Assembly (NCBI GenBank): GCA_934339365.1 | Contig: CAKRHW010000002.1 | Coordinates: 372,001-436,000, forward strand | DNA length: 64,000 nt | From: an uncultured Lachnospiraceae bacterium | GTDB lineage: Bacteria > Bacillota > Clostridia > Lachnospirales > Lachnospiraceae | Direction of reading: 5' to 3' | In this document: positions 15,428-24,501 of the stretch, piece by piece | Numbering within the stretch: the first letter of the stretch is position 1 | Layout of the letters: each line of letters opens with the position of its first letter | Translations under genes and position numbers: made by a program | The notes under the pieces: model-generated | What the model was told of the DNA's origin: nothing | Database searches by the model: none | The model's input: only the letters and a program-made list of their open reading frames with translations

Positions 15428-16468
15428 TTATGAATATTTTTCCATTGACAATTCTACCAGCTTATCACATAATGCCGGAAAATCGTAACCAATCTGTGCT
15501 GCTTCTTGTGGAAGTAAACTTGTCGGGGTCATTCCCGGAAGTGTATTTGCTTCCATAAAATAACAATGATTGTCTTTATCTAACAAGAAATCAATTCTGC
15601 AATATGCTTCTAATTGTAATGCTTTTGCTGCCTGTACAGCATATGCCTGCATTTCCTTTGCAATATTTTCTTCTAACGGTGCAGGACAGACTTCTTTTGT
15701 CTTTCCATTATACTTATTCTCATAATCATAAAAGGAATCTTTTTCTACTACAATTTCAATGACCGGTAATGCCAGATCATAAAAGACGCCAATTGAAAAT
15801 TCTCTTGCATCAACAAACTGCTCTACAACAACCGTATCTTCTAAAGCAAATGCTTCTTTTAAAGCTTTCTGATATTCTTCTTCATTCTCTGCTTTCGATA
15901 CACCAACGCTCGAACCACCACAAGCCGGTTTTACAATTACTGTTCCTCTAAAACCAAGTTCTTCTAATGTCTGTTTTGCTTCCTTATCCTTTTTTGAAAA
16001 AGAGATTCCTTTAATCACAGGAACTCCTGCATCCTTAACAACAACTTTTGCTACTGCTTTATTCATTGCCATTGCACTTCCAAGATATCCTGCACCTGTA
16101 TACTTTACTCCAAGCAAATCAAACATTGCCTGAATTCTTCCATCTTCCCCATTTGAACCATGTAATGCTAAAAATACAAGATCTGCTTTTTTTGCAGCCT
16201 CTATAATATTAGGTCCAATTAAACCAGCTCCCGCCTGTAAACGTTCTTTTACTTTTTTACTCCATGATGCAATCTCATCTGCTTTCTTATCTACATCATA
16301 TCCTGCTTCTGTTCCTTCAAATACATTCGCATCCTGTAGTCCAAAAAATACATCTGCGATTACTGCATTATGTCCTTTTTGCCGAAGTGCTTTACATACC
16401 ATTCTTCCAGATGAAATTGACACTTCACGTTCTGTACTTGTTCCTGCTGCTAATACTAAAATATTCAT
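15428..16468 (-). CDS. ddl: D-alanine--D-alanine ligase
   Basis: An ATP-grasp ligase that joins two D-alanines. The 346-residue product shows the N-terminal VLAAGTSTEREVSISSG (glycine-rich), LALHGSNGEDGRIQAMFDLLGVKYTG, KPACGGSSVGVSK and the metal-binding RIDFLLDKDNHCYFMEANTLPGMT. A Tyr (KYTG) lies at the usual family position. GGAGG precedes the ATG. It precedes murF by 14 bases and follows recG by 81 bases. Confidence 0.95.
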   Translation of the reverse strand: MNILVLAAGTSTEREVSISSGRMVCKALRQKGHNAVIADVFFGLQDANVFEGTEAGYDVDKKADEIASWSKKVKERLQAGAGLIGPNIIEAAKKADLVFLALHGSNGEDGRIQAMFDLLGVKYTGAGYLGSAMAMNKAVAKVVVKDAGVPVIKGISFSKKDKEAKQTLEELGFRGTVIVKPACGGSSVGVSKAENEEEYQKALKEAFALEDTVVVEQFVDAREFSIGVFYDLALPVIEIVVEKDSFYDYENKYNGKTKEVCPAPLEENIAKEMQAYAVQAAKALQLEAYCRIDFLLDKDNHCYFMEANTLPGMTPTSLLPQEAAQIGYDFPALCDKLVELSMEKYS

Positions 16469-16549
16469 ATATTATAAAATCCTCCACTTTATTTCATTTC
16501 TGCTAAAATTTAATTATATCGTTTTCTATACAAAAGTCAATTATGTTCA

Positions 16550-18598
16550 TTACAAATTCACTTTTTCTAAGCACTCCTGCATCATTTTTTGTACTTTTTC
16601 TTCCATTTTTTTCATTTCTGATTCATCTGCCACAAATTCATTCTGTTCGTATTTATGAACCGCACTTGCTGCATCTTTTAAGATGGAAGCATCCTGAATA
16701 ATATCTCCTAATTGAAACTGAAAATCTCCACTTTGCCGAATTCCAAACAAATCTCCCGGACCTCTTAATTTCAAATCCTGTTCTGCAATGTAAAATCCAT
16801 CATTTGATTCATTTAAAATCTTTAAACGTTTCATAGAATCTTTTTTCTTGGTTCCACTCACAAAAATACAATAGGATTGTTCTTTCCCTCTTCCTACTCT
16901 TCCTCTTAGTTGATGAAGTCCTGCCAAACCAAAACGTTGTGCATCCTCTACCATCATAACCGTAGCATTCGGAACATTTACTCCAACCTCTATTACTGTC
17001 GTTGATACAAGAATCTGTATCTCATTTCTGGCAAACCGTTCCATAATTTCATTTTTTTTATTTGGATTCATTTTTCCATGCAAATATTCTATGCAGACAC
17101 TTTCCGGCATATATTCTTTCAGTTTCTTCGAATAATCGATTACATTTTCTGCATCTAGATTTTCACTTTCCGTTGCTAAAGAACATATCACATAAACCTG
17201 ATGTCCTTGTTTTATCTGATCTAACATAAATGCATAGGCTCTCATTCTATAATCGGTTCCTACCACACAATTTTTGATTGGCAGACGGTTTGCAGGAAGT
17301 TCATCAATCACAGAGATGTCTAAATCCCCATATAAGATGATTGCTAATGTTCTTGGAATTGGCGTTGCACTCATAACAAGAATATGCGGATTTTCCCCTT
17401 TTTCTCCCAGGCACTCTCTCTGCCTGACTCCGAATCGATGCTGTTCATCTGTAATGACCAGTGCTAAATTTTTAAATTCTACTTTATCCTGAATCAGTGC
17501 ATGTGTTCCAATTACAATTTTTGCATTTCCGGTTTGAATTTTTTCATATGCATCCCTTTTTTCTTTTGCTTTCATAGACCCAGTCAGTAAAACAACCTGA
17601 TGCGAAATTCCATATTGTTCAAATAACTGTTGCATCCCTTTAAAATGCTGTACTGCTAATACTTCTGTCGGTGCCATCATTGCACCCTGATATCCTTTTT
17701 CTGCTACCGCAATCAGAGCAAGCGTTGCAACAATTGTTTTTCCAGAACCAACATCCCCCTGAATCAGGCGATTCATAATTTTATTTCCGGACATATCCTT
17801 TTTTATTTCTTCATATACTTTTTTTTGTGCATTTGTCAGTTCATACGGAAGCTTTAAAATCAACTGGTCTGTCGTTTCATAATTTTCTATCTTATAATTA
17901 TTTTTCTTTCCCTCATCCCGGTTTTTAAATCTCTGTAAAGTCAGTATAAAAAAGAAAAACTCTTCAAACACCATTCGTTTTCTTGCAGCCAGAAAATTAT
18001 CCATATTTTCCGGAAAGTGCATCTTTTTTTCTGCATAACCTAAAGAACACAATTTGTACTCTTTTTTTATATCTTCAAGTAAATAATCTTCTTTTTCCGG
18101 AAATATTTCAAATGCCTGTTTTACTGCTTTTGTAACGATTCGATTCGTCAGTCCTTTCGTCAAAGCATATACCGGTTGCATCTGATTCACGTATTCCTGA
18201 TAAGCCTCTACCGAATAAATGACAGGTTGTTCCATAACCAGATGTGTTCCCTTACTTTGTACAATTCCACGAAAAATAACTTTTTGTCCAATCTTTAACT
18301 GATTTCTGATATAGGGCATATTAAACCAGGTCAAAGAAAATTCCGTACCGGAGCTGTCTCTTGCTTCAACCATCACAAGTGTAAGATTCTTTACTTTCTT
18401 TGTAACAGGATTTGACATAACCACAGCTTTTACTGCACCGATTGTTTTTAAATCAATCTCTGTAACGAGTTCTGGCTCAGTAAAAATATCATATGTTCTC
18501 GGATAATATGTTTTTAATTCTTCCACCTTTGAAATGCCTATTTTTTTAAATAACTCTTCTGTTTTTTCCCCTATTCCTTTTAATTCTTTTAAATTCAT
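16550..18598 (-). CDS. recG: ATP-dependent DNA helicase RecG
   Basis: RecG remodels stalled forks and Holliday junctions. The 682-residue product has the N-terminal wedge (OB) domain (about 60-150), Walker A GDVGSGKTIVA (about 279-289), the DEQH box ITDEQHRFGVRQRE, motif III MSATPIPRTLA and motif VI QLRGRVGRGKEQSYC. The length is normal. Upstream, AGGT spacing is modest and a TATAAT -10 (minus strand 18674-18669) lacks a good -35. The order recG, DAK2, Asp23, rpmB is typical of Firmicutes, here with a lipoprotein gene inserted. Confidence 0.97.
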   Translation of the reverse strand: MNLKELKGIGEKTEELFKKIGISKVEELKTYYPRTYDIFTEPELVTEIDLKTIGAVKAVVMSNPVTKKVKNLTLVMVEARDSSGTEFSLTWFNMPYIRNQLKIGQKVIFRGIVQSKGTHLVMEQPVIYSVEAYQEYVNQMQPVYALTKGLTNRIVTKAVKQAFEIFPEKEDYLLEDIKKEYKLCSLGYAEKKMHFPENMDNFLAARKRMVFEEFFFFILTLQRFKNRDEGKKNNYKIENYETTDQLILKLPYELTNAQKKVYEEIKKDMSGNKIMNRLIQGDVGSGKTIVATLALIAVAEKGYQGAMMAPTEVLAVQHFKGMQQLFEQYGISHQVVLLTGSMKAKEKRDAYEKIQTGNAKIVIGTHALIQDKVEFKNLALVITDEQHRFGVRQRECLGEKGENPHILVMSATPIPRTLAIILYGDLDISVIDELPANRLPIKNCVVGTDYRMRAYAFMLDQIKQGHQVYVICSLATESENLDAENVIDYSKKLKEYMPESVCIEYLHGKMNPNKKNEIMERFARNEIQILVSTTVIEVGVNVPNATVMMVEDAQRFGLAGLHQLRGRVGRGKEQSYCIFVSGTKKKDSMKRLKILNESNDGFYIAEQDLKLRGPGDLFGIRQSGDFQFQLGDIIQDASILKDAASAVHKYEQNEFVADESEMKKMEEKVQKMMQECLEKVNL

Positions 18599-18686
18599 GT
18601 TTTTTACCTTTTTTTAATTATAAATATATAATTTCTTAATATTTACCTCTTTACCTTTTAATTAAAATATTATATCATAATTAGGG

Positions 18687-18708
18687 CTGAAAATCATACT
18701 GTTTTCAG
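18687..18708. repeat. Inverted repeat upstream of the lipoprotein gene
   Basis: A perfect seven-base inverted repeat, CTGAAAA (18687-18693) and TTTTCAG (18702-18708), eight-base loop. It lies between the recG and lipoprotein promoters and could be an operator; nothing else supports that. Confidence 0.35.
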
Positions 18709-18723
18709 TGCTTTCGTCCTCGT

Positions 18724-18753
18724 TTGAAATATCTTACGAGATTTTTATCTAAT
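18724..18753 (+). promoter_or_regulatory. Putative promoter of the DUF4358 lipoprotein
   Basis: TTGAAA (18724-18729), 18 bases, TCTAAT (18748-18753). Both hexamers match five of six, and they lie about 30 bases before the ATG. Confidence 0.5.
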
Positions 18754-18781
18754 TCAACTCTATGAAAGGACAACATATCAA

Positions 18782-19282
18782 ATGAAAAAATTTTTATTAA
18801 CTCTAGGATTAGCAATCTCTATCACTGCTTTTGCCGGATGTGGAAGCAGTTCTGACAAAAAACAAGACAACACCAAAGCAACTGAACAGGCAGAAAAAAA
18901 GTTAGATGCATCGAGCATCAAATCGCTTTGCAAAGAATTGATTGATGAAAAAGTTTTCTCTGATGAATTATCTGAAACTTCATCTAAGATTGCAGCATCT
19001 CAATTAAAATTATCTGATAGCGATTTTTCTTCTATTACCTGCTATAAAAGTTCCGGTGCAACAGCAGAAGAAATTACAATTGTAGAAGCCAAAGATGAAG
19101 TTGATTTAACTTCCTTTTTTGACTCTTATATCTCAGAACAAAAAAGTAATTTTGAATCATATCTGCCAGCAGAGGTTCCAAAGTTAGATTCCGCAATTCG
19201 TAAAAAATCAGGAAATTACTTTATTCTTATTGTTGCTAACGATAAAGATAAAGCAGAAAAGATTTTATCAAAATATATGTAG
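18782..19282 (+). CDS. DUF4358-type lipoprotein
   Basis: A 166-residue exported lipoprotein. It has a signal peptide with lipobox FAGC (Cys20), a Ser/Lys/Gln linker to about residue 40, then a DUF4358-like domain (KLSDSDFSSITCYKSSGATAEEITIVEAKD across about 79-108, ending IVANDKDKAEKIL). Members are widespread in Lachnospiraceae with no known function. It is monocistronic, with its own promoter and a strong terminator, and interrupts the usual recG/DAK2 neighbourhood on the opposite strand. AAAGGA lies about 12 bases before the ATG. Confidence 0.75.
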   Translation: MKKFLLTLGLAISITAFAGCGSSSDKKQDNTKATEQAEKKLDASSIKSLCKELIDEKVFSDELSETSSKIAASQLKLSDSDFSSITCYKSSGATAEEITIVEAKDEVDLTSFFDSYISEQKSNFESYLPAEVPKLDSAIRKKSGNYFILIVANDKDKAEKILSKYM

Positions 19283-19285
19283 AAT

Positions 19286-19322
19286 AAAAAGAAGCCAGTT
19301 CAGAACGAACTGGCTTCTTTTT
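19286..19322 (+). terminator. Bidirectional terminator, lipoprotein / DAK2 gene
   Basis: A perfect 14-base stem (AAAGAAGCCAGTTC at 19288-19301 with 19307-19320), five-base loop, A-run on one side and T-run on the other. It serves both convergent genes and abuts the DAK2 stop codon. Confidence 0.9.
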
Positions 19323-20982
19323 ATTCTACTGATACAAAATAATAATAAATCGGTTGACCTCCAAAGTGTACTTCTACTTCTAAATCTTCAAATTCCACTT
19401 CTATTTGCTGTGCAATCAATTTTGCATCGTCTTCATTTACACTGCTTCCATAATAAATGGTAATCAGTTCACTATCTTCCTCAACCATATTTTTAATCAT
19501 TTCAATCGTTGTTTCTTCAATATCTTCTCCAACAGCTAATATGCCATCATCACCAATTCCCATGATATCTCCTTCTTTAATGGTCTTACCATCAATCTCA
19601 ATATCACGAATTGCATAAGTAACTTGTCCTGTCTTTACAAATTCCATGGCCTCTGTCATTTGTTTTTGATTCTGTTCAACGGATGCGTCTGACTCAAAGC
19701 TTATCATAGCAGTAATTCCCTGTGGAATTGTCTTTGACGGAATCACAATCACTTCTTTGTCTTTTGTAAGCTTTGCAGCCTGATTTGCAGCAAGGATAAT
19801 ATTCTTATTATTTGGCAATACATATACATGTTCTGCATTCACTTTTTCTACTGCATCTAAAATATCTTCTGTACTCGGATTCATCGTCTGTCCACCTTGA
19901 ATAATGCAGTCAATTCCTAAGCCTTCAAAGATATCGCTCATTCCTTCCCCCATTGCAACTGCTATAAATCCATTTACTTTTTTCGGTTGTTGTTTTTCCT
20001 GCTTTTTTTGTGCTTCTTTTCTCTCTGCATCTTTTACAACTTTTTCATGATGTTCCTGTCGCATATTGTCAATCTTCATGTTGGTCAAATATCCATAACT
20101 TAATCCTTTCTGAATTGCAAGTCCTGGATCATTGGTATGTACATGAACCTTTACAATATTATCATCAGATACAACAACAATCGAATCACCGATAGATTCT
20201 AAATATGATTTAAATTCATTCTCTTTCGCTGCATGAAATGGATGTTCTGTATTCACAATAAATTCTGTACAATAACCAAACTTAATTTCTGTTTCTGCAG
20301 ATGAATCTACCATGGCATTTGCACGTGGAAGAGAATCTTCAATTGTAAGATCCATTTCCTTTCCCATAAACGCATCATAGGCACCTTTAATCACTGTCAT
20401 TAATCCCTGACCGCCTGAATCAACTACTCCCGCCTGCTTTAGAACCGGAAGCATCTCTGATGTCTGACTTAAAACATAATCTCCTTCCTTTATGATTTCT
20501 TCAATCATAACGACAAGATCATCCGTTGTCTGCACAAGCTCTTCTGCTTTTTCAGACATTCCTCTGGCAACTGTTAAAATCGTTCCTTCTTTTGGCTTGA
20601 TAACAGCCTTGTATGCAGTTTCTGTTGCTCTTGCACATGCTTTTGCAAGTTCCTGTGCTGTAATAACTTCTAATGACTGTATCTCTTTTGCAAAACCACG
20701 AAATAATTGTGACAAAATCACACCCGAATTACCTCTCGCTCCTCTCAGTGAACCACCTGAAATAGCTTTGGCTAATGCTTCTAATGTCAGATGTTTTTCA
20801 TCTAACTGATTCACTTCTTTTGCTGCCGACATAATGGTTAATGTCATATTCGTTCCTGTATCCCCATCCGGAACCGGAAATACATTAAGTTCATTAATCC
20901 ATTCTTTTTTTGCTTCTAAGCACTTTGCTCCTGCTAAAAACATTTTGCGAAAGGTTGCTCCGTCTATTGTTTTGATTTCCAC
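19321..20982 (-). CDS. DAK2 domain-containing kinase-like protein (YloV/FakA type)
   Basis: The 553-residue product has an N-terminal DAK2 nucleotide-binding domain (VFPVPDGDTGTNM near 34-46, GGSLRGARGNSGVILSQ near 90-106, VVDSGGQGL near 186-194) and a C-terminal DegV/YloV-type region. FakA proteins phosphorylate fatty acids held by FakB partners. Whether this one does is inferred from the family, and no fakB is in view. The start is GTG at 20982, with GAGGAGG eight bases upstream. It lies 42 bases downstream of the Asp23 gene, the classic Firmicute pairing. Confidence 0.9.
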   Translation of the reverse strand: MEIKTIDGATFRKMFLAGAKCLEAKKEWINELNVFPVPDGDTGTNMTLTIMSAAKEVNQLDEKHLTLEALAKAISGGSLRGARGNSGVILSQLFRGFAKEIQSLEVITAQELAKACARATETAYKAVIKPKEGTILTVARGMSEKAEELVQTTDDLVVMIEEIIKEGDYVLSQTSEMLPVLKQAGVVDSGGQGLMTVIKGAYDAFMGKEMDLTIEDSLPRANAMVDSSAETEIKFGYCTEFIVNTEHPFHAAKENEFKSYLESIGDSIVVVSDDNIVKVHVHTNDPGLAIQKGLSYGYLTNMKIDNMRQEHHEKVVKDAERKEAQKKQEKQQPKKVNGFIAVAMGEGMSDIFEGLGIDCIIQGGQTMNPSTEDILDAVEKVNAEHVYVLPNNKNIILAANQAAKLTKDKEVIVIPSKTIPQGITAMISFESDASVEQNQKQMTEAMEFVKTGQVTYAIRDIEIDGKTIKEGDIMGIGDDGILAVGEDIEETTIEMIKNMVEEDSELITIYYGSSVNEDDAKLIAQQIEVEFEDLEVEVHFGGQPIYYYFVSVE

Positions 20983-21024
20983 TGTTACTTCCTCCTCGAT
21001 TCTATCTCATTATTCATTTGAAAA

Positions 21025-21384
21025 TTAATCAATGACTCTAACCCCTTCAACAAAAATATTAATCTTTTTCACTTCCATCCCCGTATAAGATTCTACCTTA
21101 TATTTTACATTGGATACTAAATTATCAGCCACTGATGGAATATTTACTCCATAGGATATAATTACATGAAAACTCAATTCAATTTGATTTTCTTCATCGA
21201 TTGAGACATTAATTCCCTTTGCCAGACTATCACGCTTTAACAGTTTAACAAGTCCATCTTTCATGCTTACCGCTGCCATACCTACAATTCCAAAGCATTC
21301 CACTGCAGTTGCGCCTGCATATTTTGCAATAACACTTGGATCTACGATAATTTCACCTAAACTTGTACTCATTCTTCCTTTCAT
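21025..21384 (-). CDS. Asp23/Gls24 family envelope stress protein
   Basis: A 119-residue protein of the Asp23/Gls24 (YloU) family: GEIIVDPSVIAKYAGATAVECFGIVGM near the N-terminus, then IELSFHVIISYGVNIPSVADNLVSNVKYKVE (split across about 67-97) and VKKINIFVEGVRVID at the end. These proteins associate with the membrane and envelope, and their biochemical role is not settled. GGAGG precedes the ATG. It is the upstream partner of DAK2 and divergent from rpmB, as in Bacillus. Confidence 0.92.
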   Translation of the reverse strand: MKGRMSTSLGEIIVDPSVIAKYAGATAVECFGIVGMAAVSMKDGLVKLLKRDSLAKGINVSIDEENQIELSFHVIISYGVNIPSVADNLVSNVKYKVESYTGMEVKKINIFVEGVRVID

Positions 21385-21545
21385 CTTATTGCCTCCTAGT
21401 TCTCATATATTTTTATTTTTTAATATTAAAGCCCAAAGCACTTTTATCATCATTGTATCATACTTTTTATTATATGGGAAATATATTTTAAAAATCCCTT
21501 CTCCATTTTTTTACAATGATTCTTCGATATTCTTTTATAAAAAGC

Positions 21546-21574
21546 TTGCATATTTTATCATTTTCTGCTAAACT
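21546..21574 (+). promoter_or_regulatory. Putative promoter of rpmB
   Basis: TTGCAT (21546-21551), 17 bases, TAAACT (21569-21574), 61 bases before the rpmB ATG. Moderate match. The rest of 21385-21635 must also hold the Asp23 promoter (a TACAAT is visible on the minus strand), and I see no structured leader. Confidence 0.45.
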
Positions 21575-21635
21575 AGTATTCGTTCTGGGTCTTTTAAGGC
21601 TAAATTATGTATTTTTGTAAGGAGGTGCTAGTACC

Positions 21636-21824
21636 ATGGCAGTATGTCAGATTTGTGACAAGGGTGCACACTTTGGAATTAAAGTCAGCCACTCACATAG
21701 AAGATCAAACAAAATGTGGAAGTCTAATGTGAAGTCTGTAAAGGTTAAGACAGCAAATGGCGCATCTAAGAAGATGTATGTATGTACTTCTTGCTTAAGA
21801 TCAGGAAAAGTAGAACGCGCTTAA
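21636..21824 (+). CDS. rpmB: 50S ribosomal protein L28
   Basis: A 62-residue large-subunit ribosomal protein. It has the N-terminal CQICDK and the C-terminal CTSCLRSGKV, which together give the four-cysteine zinc-ribbon form of L28 (Cys4, Cys7 and the later pair). SHSHRRSNKMW is the typical rRNA-binding core. AAGGAGG precedes the ATG. It is monocistronic and divergent from the Asp23 gene. Confidence 0.98.
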   Translation: MAVCQICDKGAHFGIKVSHSHRRSNKMWKSNVKSVKVKTANGASKKMYVCTSCLRSGKVERA

Positions 21825-21875
21825 TGATAAGATCGTTTTGCGGTTTAAAATTTTAACATGTTAGAGTTTTATAAC

Positions 21876-21913
21876 AAAAAGGGAGGCAATATTTTTATTG
21901 TTTTCCCTTTTTT
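21876..21913 (+). terminator. Terminator after rpmB
   Basis: AAAAAGGGA (21876-21884) pairs with TCCCTTTTT (21904-21912), with an inner CAAT/ATTG stem, and is followed by T-rich sequence. It lies 51 bases after the rpmB stop. Confidence 0.75.
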
Positions 21914-21926
21914 GTTTCTTTCCACA

Positions 21927-21955
21927 AAAAAAGAGTTGCTATGCAACTCTTTTTT
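21927..21955 (-). terminator. Bidirectional terminator after the acyltransferase gene
   Basis: A 13-base perfect stem (AAAAAAGAGTTGC at 21927-21939 with 21943-21955), three-base loop, symmetric A/T flanks. It abuts the stop of the minus-strand acyltransferase and could also catch rpmB readthrough. Confidence 0.85.
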
Positions 21956-21957
21956 CA

Positions 21958-22617
21958 TTATCTCTTTTCTACGACTTCACCTTGTTTTTTATAAATCGAA
22001 TTTGCCTTTACAAGCCCTCTTACCATGGATAATGGATAAATATTGGTGTGGCTTCCAATGACACTTCCCGGATTTAATACGCTTCCGCATCCAACTTCAA
22101 CATAGTCTCCTAAAATAGCTCCAAACTTCTTTAGCCCGGTTTCTATTTTCTGATTCTCTGTTGCTACCGTCACTAAGGTCTTATCTGATTTTACATTTGA
22201 TGTAATTGAGCCTGCACCCATATGTGAGTGATAGCCTAAAACAGAATCTCCTACATAATTGTAATGTGGAACCTGTACCGAATTAAAAATCAAAACATTC
22301 TTTAACTCTGTTGAATTTCCAATTACACATCCTTCTCCTACAAAGGCATTCCCACGAATAAATGCGCAATGACGAACTTCCGTATTTTTTCCTATAATTG
22401 CCGGACCATGAATATATGCTGTCGGAGCAACGATTGCACTTTTTGCTATCCATACATTTTCCTCTACTTCATCATATTCTTCCTTAGATAAAGTCTTACC
22501 ATATTGGATGATAAATTCACCAATTTTAGAAAGTACCTCCCATGGATATGTGACTCCATCAAAAATCTCTTTTGCATTTGTCTGGTTTAAATCAAACATT
22601 TCTTTAATCTGGTACAT
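21958..22617 (-). CDS. Left-handed beta-helix (hexapeptide) acyltransferase
   Basis: A 219-residue protein built of hexapeptide repeats from about residue 55 to 195: IVAPTAYIHGPAIIGKN, AFIRGNAFVGEGCVIGNS, VGCGSVLNPGSVIGSHTNIYP. It resembles the acyltransferase half of GlmU or LpxA-type enzymes, and family members are often named UDP-N-acetylglucosamine pyrophosphorylase, but no nucleotidyltransferase domain is present. It lies nine bases downstream of glmS, so a step in amino-sugar or UDP-sugar acylation is plausible. The exact substrate is not shown. Confidence 0.8.
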   Translation of the reverse strand: MYQIKEMFDLNQTNAKEIFDGVTYPWEVLSKIGEFIIQYGKTLSKEEYDEVEENVWIAKSAIVAPTAYIHGPAIIGKNTEVRHCAFIRGNAFVGEGCVIGNSTELKNVLIFNSVQVPHYNYVGDSVLGYHSHMGAGSITSNVKSDKTLVTVATENQKIETGLKKFGAILGDYVEVGCGSVLNPGSVIGSHTNIYPLSMVRGLVKANSIYKKQGEVVEKR

Positions 22618-22625
22618 TTTTTCTC

Positions 22626-24446
22626 CTATTCTACTGTAACTGATTTAGCAAGATTTCTTGGTTTATCTACATCACAGCCCTTTAATACTGATGTATAATA
22701 CGCAATTAACTGTAATGGCACAACTGCTACCATCGGCATTAAGATATCATCAATCTTTGGAATTTTCACAACATAGTCTGCTACATCTTCATCGATCTCC
22801 ATCTCTTTGTTACAGATGACTGTAACTTTTGCCCCTCTTGATTTTACTTCTTTTATATTACTAATTGTTTTTTCTAATAATGAAGTCTGAGTCGCAACTG
22901 CAATAACCGGCATCTCATCTGTTACAAGTGATATCGTTCCATGTTTTAATTCTCCGGCAGCATATGACTCTGAATGAATATAAGAAATCTCTTTTAACTT
23001 TAATGAACCTTCCATACTTAAAGCATAATCTAATCCACGTCCAATATATAATAAACTTTCTGCATTCATCAGTTTTGATGCAATGTACTGGCAATCCTTT
23101 TCACATTCTAATGTTTCCCGGATATAATCTGGCACTTTCTGTAACACTTCCATAAGACGGATACATTCTTCTTTTGTAATTTTTCCATTCGCATATGCAA
23201 GTTCAAATGCAAGCAAATACATTGCTGAAAGCTGAACAGAGTATGCCTTTGTTGAAGCGACCGAAATCTCCGGACCTGCATGTGTATAAATAACCATATC
23301 CGATTCTCTTGCAATGGAAGACCCTTTTACATTAACAAAAGAAAGTGTTGTTGCACCTTTTTCTTTTGCAAGTTTTAAAGCAGCTAATGTATCTGCTGTT
23401 TCTCCAGACTGTGAAATCAAAATAACTAAATCTTCTTTTCCGATTATCGGCTTCCGATATCTGAATTCCGATGCAATATCAACGAGTACCTCTACCCGCG
23501 CCAATTCTTCAATTACATATTTTCCTACCAGGCCTGCATGCATGGCTGTACCACAGGCAACAATATAGATCTTATGAAAATTCTTCAATTGTTCTGCTGT
23601 CAAACCACACTCAGATAAATCCGGCATTCCATTAGAAATTCTTGGCATAATGGTTGTTGTAACTGCTCTTGGCTGTTCATGGATTTCCTTCAGCATAAAA
23701 TGTTCGTATCCACCCTTTTCAGCAGCATCCATATCAAAATTAGCAGTCTGAAGTTCCTTTGTAACAGGTGTTTTGTGTATATCACAAATTTCAATACTGT
23801 CTTCTTTTATAGTTGCAATTTCATCCTGTTCTAATAAGTAATAATCCTTCGTATATTTTAAAATAGCCGGAACATCTGATGCAATAAAGTTTTCTCCTTT
23901 TCCGACACCGATAATTAACGGACTGTCCTTTCTGACAGCATAAATCCTGTCTGGGAATTCACGAAACATAATTCCTAATGCATAAGATCCTTCTATTTCA
24001 GATATAACCTTGGTAATTGTATTAACCGGGTCACCATCATAGTAATAATCTAATAATTTTGCAACTGTTTCTGTATCTGTCTGACTGACAAACCGGTATC
24101 CCTGCTCTAATAAAAATTTCTTTATTTCTTTGTAATTTTCTATAATTCCATTATGCACAATGGATACTCTTTTATTTCCATGAGGATGTGAATTAATATC
24201 TGACGGTTCACCATGTGTTGCCCATCTTGTATGACCAATTCCAACATGCCCAACCGGCTTATGACCTTGTTTCATTTTTTCTGATAAATTTACTAATTTT
24301 CCCTGAGACTTTTCAACACAAATCTGCCCATTCTCAAAAACAGCAATTCCTGCTGAATCGTATCCTCTGTATTCTAGCTTTGTTAAAGAATCAATTAATA
24401 CATCTGTACAATCTTTCTTTCCAACATATCCTACTATTCCACACAT
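22626..24446 (-). CDS. glmS: Glutamine--fructose-6-phosphate aminotransferase (isomerizing)
   Basis: Makes glucosamine-6-phosphate from fructose-6-phosphate and glutamine, the entry to UDP-GlcNAc. The 606-residue product has the class II glutamine amidotransferase domain with Cys2 (MCGIVGYVG), HTRWATHGEPSDINSHPH (about 74-91), then two SIS domains (ACGTAMHAG, SQSGETADTLAALK, and ESYAAGELKHGTISL near the active site) and the C-terminal KPRNLAKSVTVE. No glmS ribozyme is present: only 55 bases separate it from topB, and they are AT-rich and unstructured. Confidence 0.98.
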   Translation of the reverse strand: MCGIVGYVGKKDCTDVLIDSLTKLEYRGYDSAGIAVFENGQICVEKSQGKLVNLSEKMKQGHKPVGHVGIGHTRWATHGEPSDINSHPHGNKRVSIVHNGIIENYKEIKKFLLEQGYRFVSQTDTETVAKLLDYYYDGDPVNTITKVISEIEGSYALGIMFREFPDRIYAVRKDSPLIIGVGKGENFIASDVPAILKYTKDYYLLEQDEIATIKEDSIEICDIHKTPVTKELQTANFDMDAAEKGGYEHFMLKEIHEQPRAVTTTIMPRISNGMPDLSECGLTAEQLKNFHKIYIVACGTAMHAGLVGKYVIEELARVEVLVDIASEFRYRKPIIGKEDLVILISQSGETADTLAALKLAKEKGATTLSFVNVKGSSIARESDMVIYTHAGPEISVASTKAYSVQLSAMYLLAFELAYANGKITKEECIRLMEVLQKVPDYIRETLECEKDCQYIASKLMNAESLLYIGRGLDYALSMEGSLKLKEISYIHSESYAAGELKHGTISLVTDEMPVIAVATQTSLLEKTISNIKEVKSRGAKVTVICNKEMEIDEDVADYVVKIPKIDDILMPMVAVVPLQLIAYYTSVLKGCDVDKPRNLAKSVTVE

Positions 24447-24501
24447 ATGATTTCTCCTATATTTTTAATTTTAAATCTAATCACTTCTTAAAAATCAAAT
24501 A

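Noticed and set aside
19321..20982. Dihydroxyacetone kinase
   Set aside because: DAK2 is fused to a YloV/DegV-type C-terminus and the gene sits beside Asp23, the pattern of the FakA/YloV family.
24447..24501. A glmS ribozyme upstream of glmS
   Set aside because: Only 55 AT-rich bases separate topB and glmS and they lack the conserved core; the ribozyme needs far more sequence.
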